This document shows, piece by piece, positions 1 through 7,327 of a DNA stretch of 10,267 bases (position 1 is its first letter; each line of letters opens with the position of its first letter). Made by a program: the position numbers and the translations under genes. Where the stretch lies: positions 1,014,254 through 1,024,520 of the forward strand of contig GG745349.1 in assembly GCA_000151295.1 (NCBI GenBank). The letters run 5' to 3'. The notes under the pieces are model-generated. The model worked only from the letters and a program-made list of their open reading frames with translations. It had not been told where the DNA came from and did not search any database. The stretch comes from Allomyces macrogynus ATCC 38327 (Eukaryota; Blastocladiomycota; Blastocladiomycetes; Blastocladiales; Blastocladiaceae).

Positions 1-1
1 G

Positions 2-1066
2 ACCAACGACCCGGTCATCATTTCGCTCGGGTGGCGGCGGTTCCAGACGCTACCCTTGTTCTCGCTCGACGACCGCATTCGCAACCGCATGCTCAAGTAC
101 ACGCCGCAGCACATGCACTGTCTGGCCACGTTCTACGGCCCGCTCGCGCCACCCGGCACCGCGTTTTGCGCGTTCCAGTCGCTCGAGGGTGGCACACCCG
201 ACTTCCGCGTCGCGGCCACGGGGCTCGTCTCGGACATCAACAAGTCGCACGAGATTGTCAAGAAGCTCAAGCTGACGGGCACGCCGTACCAGATCTACAA
301 GCACACGGCATTTGTGCGCAACATGTTCTCGACGAGCTTGGAAGTGGCCAAATTTGAGGGTGCCGCGATTCGCACCGTCTCGGGGATTCGCGGTCAAGTA
401 AAGAAGGCTGTGCAGCCCGAGGGCAACTTCCGTGCCACATTCGAGGACAAGATATTGCCGTCCGACATTGTCTTCCTCAAGGCCTGGTACCCGGTCAAGC
501 CGAAGAAGTTCTGCAACCCGGTCACGTCACTGCTCTTGCGCGACAAGGCCGCGTGGAAGGGCATGCGACTCGCCAACACGGTCAAGCACGAGCTCGGGCT
601 CAAGATCCAGACCAAAGCCGACTCGTCCTACCGCGAGATCACGGAACGGCCCGAAGTGCGCAAGTTCAACCCTCTCAAGATCCCCAAGGGCCTGCAGCGC
701 GACTTGCCGTTCAAGGCCAAGCCCAAACTTATGACGGCGCAAAAGCGCCAGACCTATCTGCAGAAGCGCGCCGTCGTGGCCGAGCCTGAGGAACGCAAGA
801 TCGAGGGTTTGCTCGCGCACATTCGCACGCTCAAGTACCACCGCGAGGAGAAGAAGAAGCAGAAGGACCAGGAGACGCGCGAAAAGTACCTCAAGAAGGT
901 GGCCCAGGTCGACAGTGACAAGGCGGAGGTGGCCAAGGACCGCGCCAAGGAGTTCTACCGCAAGCTCGGCAAGGCGCAAAAGCGTGCCGCCGATTCGGAG
1001 AGCAGCGGCAGCGGCGGCCGGCGCGGCGGGAAGCGCGTCAAGCGCGCGGCTGCGGGCGACGACTAG
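2..1066 (+). CDS. BMS1: BMS1 ribosome biogenesis GTPase, C-terminal part (5' partial)
   Basis: The reading frame enters from the left edge already open and runs 354 codons to TAG at 1064-1066. Bms1 is the nucleolar GTPase of the small-subunit processome. It works with Rcl1 and U3 snoRNP in early 18S rRNA maturation. Only the C-terminal region is here; the GTPase domain lies outside the window. Family landmarks in order are SLGWRRFQT near the start, [20 protein letters not shown], a [10 protein letters not shown] segment followed by [22 protein letters not shown], and [21 protein letters not shown]. The last 110 residues are lysine/arginine/glutamate-rich and probably form a long charged helix. 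The protein ends in a Gly/Arg/Lys tail suited to RNA binding. No intron is needed in this stretch. Assignment to Bms1 rather than its relative Tsr1 rests on the [11 protein letters not shown] block and the charged tail, as I know the families; it was not searched. Confidence 0.95.
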   Translation, partial: TNDPVIISLGWRRFQTLPLFSLDDRIRNRMLKYTPQHMHCLATFYGPLAPPGTAFCAFQSLEGGTPDFRVAATGLVSDINKSHEIVKKLKLTGTPYQIYKHTAFVRNMFSTSLEVAKFEGAAIRTVSGIRGQVKKAVQPEGNFRATFEDKILPSDIVFLKAWYPVKPKKFCNPVTSLLLRDKAAWKGMRLANTVKHELGLKIQTKADSSYREITERPEVRKFNPLKIPKGLQRDLPFKAKPKLMTAQKRQTYLQKRAVVAEPEERKIEGLLAHIRTLKYHREEKKKQKDQETREKYLKKVAQVDSDKAEVAKDRAKEFYRKLGKAQKRAADSESSGSGGRRGGKRVKRAAAGDD

Positions 1067-1485
1067 AGGCCGCGCGCTTTGTTCGTTCTGTCTTTTTCTT
1101 TGTGTCGAATTCGTGGGTTGTGCGTGTAATTTTCTCGTCTACTTATTGTGTCGGTTTGGGTTTGCATCGTATATAAATCAGCAAACATGGTGTATATTCC
1201 CCGCGACTCTTGCGCCTGGCGTCTGGCGCTTTCTTTGGCCATGATCGATGTCGCTTGACCGATTGGTGCGACGGAGCCCATCGGGAAGTGTCGCAAGCGG
1301 GCTCAGTCAGGTTGCCCTGCCGCGGGATGTTGATGCTGGATGAAGGGCTCGTAGCAACCGACTTCAAAGGCGTGACAACGACGCTCCTGCGCCCACGTGT
1401 TCAGGAAAACAGGTCGCGACGGCCAACGGCAGGAATCCCTTTTGCACCACCAGCACCATCACCATTAATCCAAAAAAACAACACC
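1067..1485 (+). other. BMS1-RRP15 intergenic region
   Basis: This 419-base gap lies between two co-directional genes. It begins with a T/G-rich tract (about 1080-1150) that suits the BMS1 3' end and includes TGTAATTT at 1125-1132. Next come a TATATAAA element at 1170-1177 and TGTATATT at 1191-1198. Short upstream ORFs start at 1187 and 1248. From 1327 an ATG is open and in frame with RRP15. No RNA gene or conserved protein was seen. Confidence 0.6.
1170..1177 (+). promoter_or_regulatory. TATA-like element upstream of RRP15
   Basis: TATATAAA stands out in a GC-rich background, about 310 nt before the RRP15 start codon and 104 nt after the BMS1 stop. It could be a TATA box for RRP15 or an AT-rich 3'-end element of BMS1. 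The sequence alone does not decide between them. Confidence 0.35.
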
Positions 1486-2544
1486 ATGAGCGCACTGGAC
1501 GCTGCGATGGATATCGAACTGCCTGAGTCGCTTGACGACATTCAAATTTCCGACAATGACGACGAGGTCATGGACGATTCTTTCGACGAGGCGCCCGGAT
1601 CCGACGACGACGACCGCCCCGCCGCTCGTGACAGCGATGCCGACGACGAGGGAGATGCCGACGACGAGGACGACGATGACCATGTCCCACGCAAGACCAA
1701 GCAATGTGCGACTTATTTCGCGCGCGTGCCGAACATTTGATGCAGAACCTGACCGACGTGATTGACTTCTTCTCAGCCAAGAGGCCGAAAAAGCCCTTGA
1801 ACGAGGCGATTGCGGCCATTCTCGGGACCAAGGCGCCAGCATCGACGGCAAGCGCGCCGATTTTGTCGCGATCCGGTGTCGAGCGGCGGCTCGACGAGGA
1901 GAAAATTGAGGAGAAGGCCCGCAAGATTCTCGCCAGCGAGACCAAGATCGACTATGCGCGCGAGCGCGTCAAGCCCAAGATCACGGACCTCGAGTACGAG
2001 AAGAAGCTGCGCAAGGTCGCAACACGCGGTGGTACGCTTTTTTCGGCTGAACAAGTTTGCGCGTACGCATGCGGTCACTGACCTGGCCCGTGACTCTAGT
2101 CGTCAAGCTCTTCAACGCCGTTCGGCAGGCGCAGCAGCGCGTCAAGGAGGTCAAGGAGCACTCGGGCGTGATCGTGGAGCGCAGGGAAGAGAAGGCAAAG
2201 GTCGCGTCAACGGCCAAGTCGACGTTCATGGACATTATGCGCCGCGGGACGCACCGGCCAGCAGTACGCACGCTCCTCTTACCTCACCACCGTGATTCCG
2301 CGATGATTGACCCTTCACCGCTGCAATCCCTTAGACCACGTCGGTTCTGTTCGGTAACACGGCAATGGCCAACGACGACGACGCCGACGAGGCGGCACCG
2401 CCAAAGGCTGCCGTGCGCGAAGAATCGGAGGCCATGAAGGCCAAGGGCACCTGGAGCGTGCTCAACGACGACTTCATGCTCGACGCCAAGCTCAAGGACT
2501 GGGGCGAGGCCGAGAACGAGGAGGACGAGATGGAATTTGAATAA
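1486..2544 (+). CDS. RRP15: RRP15-like ribosomal RNA-processing protein (4 exons)
   Basis: Exons are 1486-1705, 1777-2031, 2100-2263 and 2335-2544, giving 282 residues. Rrp15 is a nucleolar factor of pre-60S particles needed for 27S pre-rRNA and 25S/5.8S maturation. Residues about 20-70 are almost all Asp/Glu with a few Ser, the usual acidic leader. The family core follows: a Lys/Arg-rich start at exon 2, the ITDLEYEKKLRKVATRG block, then VVKLFNAVRQAQ across the exon 2/3 junction. That fusion to VATRG-VVKLFNAV, a family hallmark, is what fixes the second splice. Exon 4 carries the closing WSVLNDDFMLDAKLKDW block and an acidic end. All three introns have GT-AG ends, with YTRAY branch candidates near the acceptor. 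ATG 1486 was chosen for its A-rich, ACC-ending context; ATG 1327 is in frame and would add 53 residues of unremarkable sequence. Confidence 0.92.
1706..1776 (+). other. RRP15: RRP15 intron 1
   Basis: This 71-nt phase-1 intron has donor GTGCGA and acceptor TTCTCAG. CTGAC and TTGAC branch candidates lie close to the 3' end. Removing it bypasses an in-frame TGA at 1738-1740 and joins the acidic leader to the basic core. Confidence 0.85.
2032..2099 (+). other. RRP15: RRP15 intron 2
   Basis: This 68-nt phase-1 intron has donor GTACGC, branch CACTGAC and acceptor CTCTAG. Splicing restores the family block VATRGVVKLFNAV. Confidence 0.92.
2264..2334 (+). other. RRP15: RRP15 intron 3
   Basis: This 71-nt phase-0 intron has donor GTACGC, a TTGAC branch candidate and acceptor CCTTAG. 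It joins the MDIMRRG region to an Asp-rich linker and the WSVLNDDFM block. Confidence 0.85.
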
Positions 2545-2806
2545 TTGGGCGTGAGGAATCTGTACATTTTCAACCAAAAAACCGGCGTTTCTGATTTATC
2601 ACCAGCCATCAACGAATCCATCATGGGCAGGTTCAACTCGGTTCTCGTTTGCAATCAGCGTGGTGGGCGCTCGGCGCTACAACGTCCACGATTCATTGAG
2701 GGCAAGCTAGTTTCGAGGATATGGATGACAAGCAAAAGAACGGGACAACGGAGCGGGGTACTAGGGAACCCCCGCCCAATCTTCAAGCAAGGACGGCAAT
2801 CAAATC
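2545..2806. other. Convergent 3' flank between RRP15 and NDUFA12
   Basis: 262 bases separate the two stop codons. TGTACATT, close to a Pumilio-type element, lies at 2561-2568, 16 nt past the RRP15 stop. An A-run follows. The remainder shows no gene or clear repeat and probably holds both polyadenylation regions. Confidence 0.5.
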
Positions 2807-3574
2807 TCAAACCGCGGTTGGCCGCCTTGGGCGTCCAGCCTCAATCTTCGGCTCGGTCGTGCTGTAGGGCTTGTAGTTGGCCTCCGACCCGGACGCATTG
2901 CGAGTGTGCGGCGCCATCCACTTGAGGTCGTTTGGGAGGTCGGTCACCTCGTGCGGCGCGCGCGCATCGATACGGTGGATCCACGTGTGCCTACGAGGCG
3001 AGCGGGCGTCGTGTCAACCGAATTCGATGGACGACACCCCAGACGAGGGCAGGGCAGCCACTTCCCGCCGAGTATGGTGCAAGGGTTACGCGACGTACCA
3101 GCCGGCGGGGATCTCGGAGGGGTCAAACTTCTTGCTGGCGGGCACAACCCAGCGCTCGCGAGCTAGACGAGACACGTGAGGGACAAGCGGTGTCGACATA
3201 GAGGGTCGGCGACGGCAAAACAGCGCGTGTCAGCCCCATTTACAGGAGAAAACGAAAGACAGCAAAGATGCCTCGAGGAAGACCAATGCCAGGCCGGCTT
3301 CTCGCCGCGGCTGCCTCCCGAGAGTGATACGATCACAGCAACACGAGCAGGTGCCGCTTGATCGCGAGGGGCCGGAGTTGGTTCCATTGGGCGCAAACGG
3401 AAAATAGTGCCGACCGAAGAGCTCTTCGCGGTTCTCGTAGTAGCGGTTGCCGAACTGGTCGGTGCCAATGAGCGTTCCGGCCTTGACCTCGCCGAGAATC
3501 AGGAGCTGGTGCCAGGCGTCCTTGGGGCCGACCTGGAGCACGTTCTTGACGAGCCGCGTGAGCGAGAACGACAT
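2807..3574 (-). CDS. NDUFA12: NDUFA12 (B17.2) subunit of mitochondrial complex I (3 exons)
   Basis: Exons on the minus strand are 3574-3415, 3162-3099 and 2990-2807, giving 135 residues against about 145 in animals. NDUFA12 is an accessory subunit of NADH:ubiquinone oxidoreductase on the matrix side near the Q/N module junction. It replaces the assembly factor NDUFAF2 late in assembly. Landmarks are GTLIGTDQFGNRYYEN (residues about 33-48), then RWVV, then DPSEIPAGW-HTWIHR across the second splice, and YKPYSTTEPKIE near the end, all in family order. Two points are odd. The first splice leaves the conserved Gly-Arg-His, expected right after LF, inside the intron. After PKIE the reading frame gives a non-family tail, whereas a one-base shift gives WTPKAA, close to the family ending. 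The gene may be fully active with a divergent end, or slightly damaged or mis-sequenced. It shares a 220-bp divergent promoter with elongin C. Confidence 0.85.
2991..3098 (-). other. NDUFA12: NDUFA12 intron 2
   Basis: This 108-nt phase-2 intron has donor GTACGT, branch GGTTGAC and acceptor CTCGTAG. Splicing produces the family-like stretch IPAGWHTWIHRI and skips an in-frame TAA just inside the donor. Confidence 0.9.
3163..3414 (-). other. NDUFA12: NDUFA12 intron 1 (long, atypical donor)
   Basis: At 252 nt it is the longest intron in the window, and its proposed donor GTCGGC is unlike the others. The acceptor GTCTAG is good. It is the only GT-AG combination I found that keeps both the YYENREELF and RWVV segments in frame. 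It gives LFARERWVV instead of the expected LFGRHRWVV-like join, so the exact donor is uncertain. Confidence 0.6.
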
Positions 3575-3794
3575 GTTGACAAGATTGCAGCGAGTTGGAT
3601 GGGCTGGTGTCGAGCTCGCCGCGCGCTGTTCGGAGCTGCAAGATGACAGTGTCGGGCTTTCGAGTCGGCGATGTAAACTGGTTGATTCTCACGTGTTTCG
3701 ATGGTTCGCGACTCGCGCCTGGTAGACTCAATGCAGGCCTTGCGCATACCGAGTCTCAATCACGACCGATCATCCAGCAAGTGACCGCAACAAG
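3575..3794. promoter_or_regulatory. Divergent promoter between NDUFA12 and elongin C
   Basis: Only 220 bases separate the two start codons, so promoter and leader sequences of both genes must share this stretch. No TATA box was seen. A short upstream ORF towards elongin C occupies 3731-3784. Confidence 0.6.
3731..3784 (+). other. Upstream ORF in the elongin C leader
   Basis: An ATG opens a 17-codon reading frame ending in TGA, 10 nt before the elongin C start codon. If transcribed, it would be met first by scanning ribosomes. Its use depends on the unmapped transcription start. Confidence 0.35.
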
Positions 3795-4236
3795 ATGGCC
3801 GACACAGCAGCAGCAGCATCCGCCAGCAAAGCCGCGCCCGGCGCGACACCGCTCGACTTGACCGACCACGTCCGTCTCGTGTCGGCCGACGGCTTCGAGT
3901 TTGTCATTGACCGCAAGTGCGCCATGGCGTCGGGCACCATCAAGGCCATGCTCTCGTCGCCGGCGCGCTTTGCCGAGTCGCAGCATAACGTTGTCGAGTT
4001 CAAGGACATCAAGTGCGTTTGGAGCTCAAATTTGGCGTGGTGTCGCGTCCCGCTGCTTCGGCATCGCTGACGCAGTTTACGAATCCCGCAGGGCCGTCAT
4101 CCTCGAAAAAGTCTGCCAATACCTCTACTACAAGGTCCGATACACCAACTCGTCGACCGAGATCCCCGAGTTTTTTCTCGGGCCGCCCCACCAGCTGCTC
4201 GAGCTGCTCATGGCCGCCGACTTTTTGGATTGCTGA
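3795..4236 (+). CDS. ELOC: Elongin C (Skp1-family adaptor, 2 exons)
   Basis: Exons 3795-4012 and 4092-4236 encode 120 residues (112 in human). Elongin C has a BTB/POZ-like Skp1 fold. It joins elongin B to BC-box proteins in cullin-RING ubiquitin ligases and in elongin-A complexes linked to RNA polymerase II. After an Ala-rich leader of about 22 residues, the family sequence is very clear: [28 protein letters not shown], then [33 protein letters not shown] (residues 87-100), and the invariant-looking end [10 protein letters not shown] (111-120). The intron falls between the VVEFKDIK strand and the AVILEKVC helix. ATG 3795 has the context CAAGATGG and is the first ATG consistent with family length. 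The gene is divergent from NDUFA12 and convergent with FCF2. The identity is as sure as the unaided eye allows. Confidence 0.96.
4013..4091 (+). other. ELOC: Elongin C intron
   Basis: This 79-nt phase-2 intron has donor GTGCGT, branch GCTGAC at about 4065-4070 and acceptor CCGCAG. Splicing yields FKDIK-AVILEKV. Confidence 0.93.
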
Positions 4237-4303
4237 GTCGCGTCGTCGCTGTCATCGTCGTTGCTGCGGTTTCCTTCGGTCAAAAGCTTCAAGAAATCAT
4301 CCA

Positions 4304-4311
4304 TGTACATA
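4304..4311 (+). promoter_or_regulatory. Pumilio-like element in the elongin C 3' flank
   Basis: TGTACATA fits the UGUANAUA consensus recognised by PUF-family RNA-binding proteins. It begins 67 nt after the elongin C stop codon. A role in 3'-end formation is an equally simple reading. Confidence 0.4.
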
Positions 4312-4363
4312 ACTGCCGTCGGCCAGGTGGGAGAATGGATTCCAACGTGTATCGATCAAAGAG

Positions 4364-4371
4364 TATGTACA
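4364..4371 (-). promoter_or_regulatory. Pumilio-like element in the FCF2 3' flank
   Basis: On the minus strand this reads TGTACATA, and it begins 67 nt after the FCF2 stop codon, the same spacing as in elongin C. With the element at 4304-4311 it forms an inverted repeat with a 52-nt spacer. Confidence 0.4.
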
Positions 4372-4438
4372 GGGCGCAGACGGGCAACGCAACAACAGAT
4401 GCACTTCAAACACCAAACGAGCAAGCGCGAGGGCATCG

Positions 4439-5127
4439 TCACCACGCGCCCGCACCCTTCTTCTTCTGCATCTTCTTGAGCTTGTACCACTGCTTGGTGC
4501 CCTTGGCCTTGTTCATGACAATCGACTTGGCCTGGTTCTTGAAGTAGGTGCGGCGCTCCGTGTCAGCGAGCAGCTCTTCGACCAGCGTGTTCTTGCGCTC
4601 CTTGCGCGTCAAGCGTGACGAGTAGAACTCGTGCTTTCCCTCGACGATGCGGCCCACCTGGAAGAACTTGGGCATCGCTGCGTTGGCCTTGGCGTCTTTC
4701 TTGTAGTGCCGTTTCGGGTCGAGCACGTGGCGGTTTTTGATCAGGAAGAGGTCGCGCTGCAGCTCCGGCGTGATTTCCGTTGCGGGCAGGTTGAACCACT
4801 TGTCGCCAGCCGTCTCAATCGCAGCCTCGACGCGCGTCTCCTGCTTGGGCACCAGTTTGCGCTCAGCCGGAATGGCTATCGTTGAAACGCTGCCACGGTT
4901 AGGCATGCTGAGCCGTACGCAACGATGACTCTTGCCAGCGACGACGCACCTGGCAGGTCCGCGTCGGTCGGCTTGGCATTGGGCTGCACGGTCAGGGCAT
5001 CGGCAGGCAGGTGCGGGTCGAGTTTCAAAAACTTGACGTCGAAAATGTCGGCCTCCTTCTTGGGGCGCTGTGCGGCCTTGGCCTCGAGGTTTGCCGTTGC
5101 TTGCTGAAGCAGTGCGTCGAGATCCAT
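4439..5127 (-). CDS. FCF2: FCF2/DNTTIP2 pre-rRNA processing factor (2 exons)
   Basis: Exons on the minus strand are 5127-4950 and 4875-4439, giving 204 residues (217 in budding yeast). Fcf2 is a small-subunit processome protein that acts with the nuclease Fcf1/Utp24 in the early cleavages that free 18S rRNA. The animal homologue DNTTIP2 carries the same domain at its C-terminus. Exon 1 holds the MDLDALLQQ start and a charged linker. The Fcf2 domain occupies residues about 85-190: WFNLPATEITPEL, the signature DPKRHYKK (112-119), PKFFQVGRIVEG, FYSSRLTRKERKNTLVEELLAD, and a Lys-rich tail rich in KKMQKKK-type basics. ATG 5127 sits in a strong CACCATGG context; the only in-frame upstream candidate is a GTG. 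An ATG at 4906 lies inside the intron and is rejected. The gene is divergent from PIG-X and convergent with elongin C. Confidence 0.92.
4876..4949 (-). other. FCF2: FCF2 intron
   Basis: This 74-nt phase-1 intron has donor GTGCGT, branch CCTAAC and acceptor GATAG. A nearer GCAG after the branch point would put the sequence out of frame, so GATAG is used in this model. Confidence 0.8.
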
Positions 5128-5552
5128 GGTGGTGATGCTGATCGCGATTGGTGCTGGTTTGGCCACGCTGTCACCGCTCGAGCAACCAGATCAGTGTTGA
5201 CGCGGTCGCGTGGGGTCACTTGAGGCGTTGAGTGGCCGCGCTGTGCCGTTGCCATGGCCTCTTCGCCGTTTCCACTTGCCTTCTTGCTCCGTTGCCGCGC
5301 CCAACCGCCCAAGAGAAATCATGACGTTTGCGAACACAATCTCCATCAATCGTGCCAACTGTTGAGTTCCCGCCGTCAACGGAATCGTGGCAGCTCGACC
5401 GTTTGATTGATCAGAGCGGCGATCTACGCCTGGACTTCAACGACAGCGATTCGAGCACCTCGCGCATATTTTGCGGCGATCAAATTTTGAAATTGCTGGC
5501 CAACAGTCACGGCCACGAAACGACGGCAACGAAGAGATCACAGACAATCGCC
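5128..5552. promoter_or_regulatory. Divergent promoter between FCF2 and the PIG-X homologue
   Basis: 425 bases separate two divergent starts. A CCAAT box in the FCF2 direction lies at 5147-5151, about 20 nt before its ATG. An AT-richer patch with CAAATTTTG sits around 5481-5489. No TATA box was seen. A 14-codon upstream ORF towards PIG-X occupies 5321-5365. The frame of PIG-X is open upstream of its ATG, but without another ATG. Confidence 0.5.
5321..5365 (+). other. Upstream ORF before the PIG-X homologue
   Basis: ATG to TGA, 14 codons, about 190 nt before the main start codon and in a different frame. It matters only if transcription starts upstream of it. Confidence 0.25.
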
Positions 5553-7156
5553 ATGGTTTATTACCGAGCAGTTTTTGCCGCAGCCGTGGTCGGATTGCTC
5601 GGCGCGACCGCTCCCAGTGCCGTCATCGCGTCCACGTACTCCGTCGAGCGCAGTTTGATCGTCGGACCGTACGGCGCGCACTCGACGCTCGTCTTTGGCG
5701 CAACGACGTCGATTATCGTTGCGGAAATCGGCTCCAGCGACACGTCTCGCTCCGGACCAGTCGACGACCCATCACCCGTGCTATTCGCGTACCAGTTTGT
5801 CGAGACCGTTGCTACGCCGATTCTACTTCCTGAAGATCCGTTTCCCGTCGCCGACGTGGATCGGGCGACGCTTCTGGTCGACGTGGACGATTTCGCGTGC
5901 GCGCGAGATCATCCATCGGCGCTCGTACCCTTGGGCTTGTACGGGTCCTTGCAGGGAGGTGCGCACTTACAGCTCGAAACGAAGACCGACGCGGTGCTGA
6001 GCTCTGATCAAGCCGCACGAGCATGTGAGTGGGTGGTTCGGGCCATGAGGTTGGGCGCAGAAGTGGACTGTGCGACGTTGGCTGGCGAGGTACTGTCGAG
6101 TTCTTTGCAGTTGTTGTCGCGAAGAAGATACTGATGCAGATTGGTCTTTTCCAAACGTAGATCCACCGCGCCGCTGTCAATATTGATCAGCTCGCATTGG
6201 CCAGCGGCAAGCTGCCCGCTCACGACAACCATTCGCTGCGACAAATTCTGATTCCGCTGCCCACGGCCATGGCGATCCCGATTGGAGCTCTCCCGGCCGT
6301 GTTCGACACGAGCAAGGGACATGTGCATGAGCGCCCATGCCGCTGGACGCGCACGGTCAACGCTACCGAGATTCGCGATACCGTGCACGGTCTCGTGCTG
6401 GCCACGACGCTGCCTTCCCCCGCTGACGAGCAAGTGTCTGTTGACGTGTTGCCACCGCACCCCGACGTGCGCCTCGTGGCTTCGGAACCGGTGCCGCTGC
6501 GAGCCAACCTAACCGCGCGCGTCCTGGACACGTCAATGCACCCGACGGTCCACCTGGTTGCGACCACACCTACGCCGCCATCCGACGACGGCCACTGGCG
6601 CATGACGTGGGCGCTCCCGCCGGGTGTGTTTCTGGACCCTTACCAGGTTGCCGGGCAATTGGCCGATCCTGTCGCCTGGCTCGCGCACAAGAACGCGACG
6701 AGCGGTGCGGCGTGGTGGGCATGGTACTCGGCGACGCCCGAGCTCGAACAGCACGTTCTCTCGCACGCAGCGCGCGCATCGGTCCTGGTCGTGGACTGGC
6801 CTGGGGCATCGAGTGCGACTGTGCCCATGGAGGTTCCGCTGCACGTGCGGTACGCGGCACCCGTTTCCGGTGGAGGGTATTCAGATGTGGACCTTGGGCG
6901 CGCTGTTCTTGCGTGGGTCCCCGCTGGTTGCGACGACGGGGATTGGGCGGCGCTCGTTGGCGGTCAGTGCACTCGCGTCGCGGCCGAGGCGAATACGGTC
7001 GCTGTGCGTGTGCCGCGCGCCGACCTGGACGACGCTTGGTGGGTCGAGATGGTCACGGTCGCTGTTATTGGTGCCGGCGCACTGGTCATTGTCGTTGCAG
7101 CGGTGTTCTTGCGCGGATCACGGCCCGTGCTCGACCTCAAGTCTAAGCACGAATAA
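5553..7156 (+). CDS. PIGX: PIG-X/Pbn1-type subunit of GPI mannosyltransferase I (2 exons)
   Basis: Exons 5553-6089 and 6161-7156 give 510 residues. PIG-X (Pbn1 in yeast) stabilises the ER enzyme PIG-M/Gpi14, which adds the first mannose to GPI-anchor precursors. Residues 1-26 form a signal peptide: a basic YYR start, a hydrophobic core and an Ala-rich cleavage region. The family domain is in the C-terminal half: WALPPGVFLDPYQV (about 329-342), then a WYSATPELEQHVLS segment, and VPLHVRYAAPVSGGGY (about 404-419). One membrane span at about 478-500 is followed by a short tail ending in KSKHE, a KXKXX-type ER retrieval signal. N-glycosylation sequons sit at residues 202, 246, 295 and 357, on the predicted lumenal side. 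The first half (27-200) is not recognisable and makes the protein longer than human PIG-X (about 250) and yeast Pbn1 (about 416). ATG 5553 has the context CGCCATGG and directly opens the signal peptide. Confidence 0.88.
6090..6160 (+). other. PIGX: PIG-X intron
   Basis: This 71-nt phase-0 intron has donor GTACTG, branch TACTGAT and acceptor CGTAG. Without splicing the frame would stop at 6132. The acceptor's own TAG lies in the downstream frame, consistent with an intron boundary there. Confidence 0.85.
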
Positions 7157-7260
7157 GAACCGTTGTCGCTCCGCAGCCGCTCTCGGTCCGGGTCGTCGGC
7201 AGATTCGCACGGGCCACTGTCGCGCTTGTCGCGGGCCGCGCGGATCATTTTTTTGTCCAT

Positions 7261-7268
7261 TATAAATA
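7261..7268 (+). promoter_or_regulatory. TATA box candidate
   Basis: TATAAATA is a good TATA-box match in GC-rich surroundings, on the correct side of the C1-Pex24 gene. If used, transcription would start near 7290-7300 and the leader would be about 350 nt. Confidence 0.45.
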
Positions 7269-7327
7269 CTTTCGCAGCATCGAAATGACCATCAGTCCTC
7301 TTTGAGCATTTTCTGATCCTGAGAGAG

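Larger units (their letters stand above)
4237..4438. other. Convergent 3' flank between elongin C and FCF2
   Basis: 202 bases separate the two stop codons. The only distinct feature is a pair of TGTACATA elements, one on each strand, each in sense for the gene whose 3' flank it sits in. No gene is visible. Confidence 0.55.

Noticed and set aside
527..979. Minus-strand frame (150 codons) opposite BMS1
   Set aside because: It is a Leu-rich mirror of the Lys/Glu-rich BMS1 tail, a typical antisense artefact.
3163..3414. A box C/D snoRNA inside the long NDUFA12 intron
   Set aside because: A CTGA sequence is present on the minus strand, but there is no RTGATGA box C and no terminal stem.
4876..4906. 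FCF2 starting at an ATG at 4906 as a single-exon gene
   Set aside because: This ATG lies inside an intron with a good donor, CTAAC branch and AG. The exon upstream starts with a strong CACCATGG and joins in frame.
5128..5166. FCF2 extended to a start at 5166
   Set aside because: The codon there is GTG, which is not expected as a nuclear start in this kind of organism. ATG 5127 has an ideal context.
5478..5495. RRPE/PAC ribosome-biogenesis promoter motifs near FCF2 and RRP15
   Set aside because: CAAATTTTG around 5481 only loosely resembles RRPE, and no GATGAG-type PAC motif was found beside any of the three ribosome biogenesis genes.
5328..5552. PIG-X homologue extended upstream to 5328
   Set aside because: The upstream frame is open but begins with TTG and has no ATG. 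It would also bury the signal peptide that starts at 5553.
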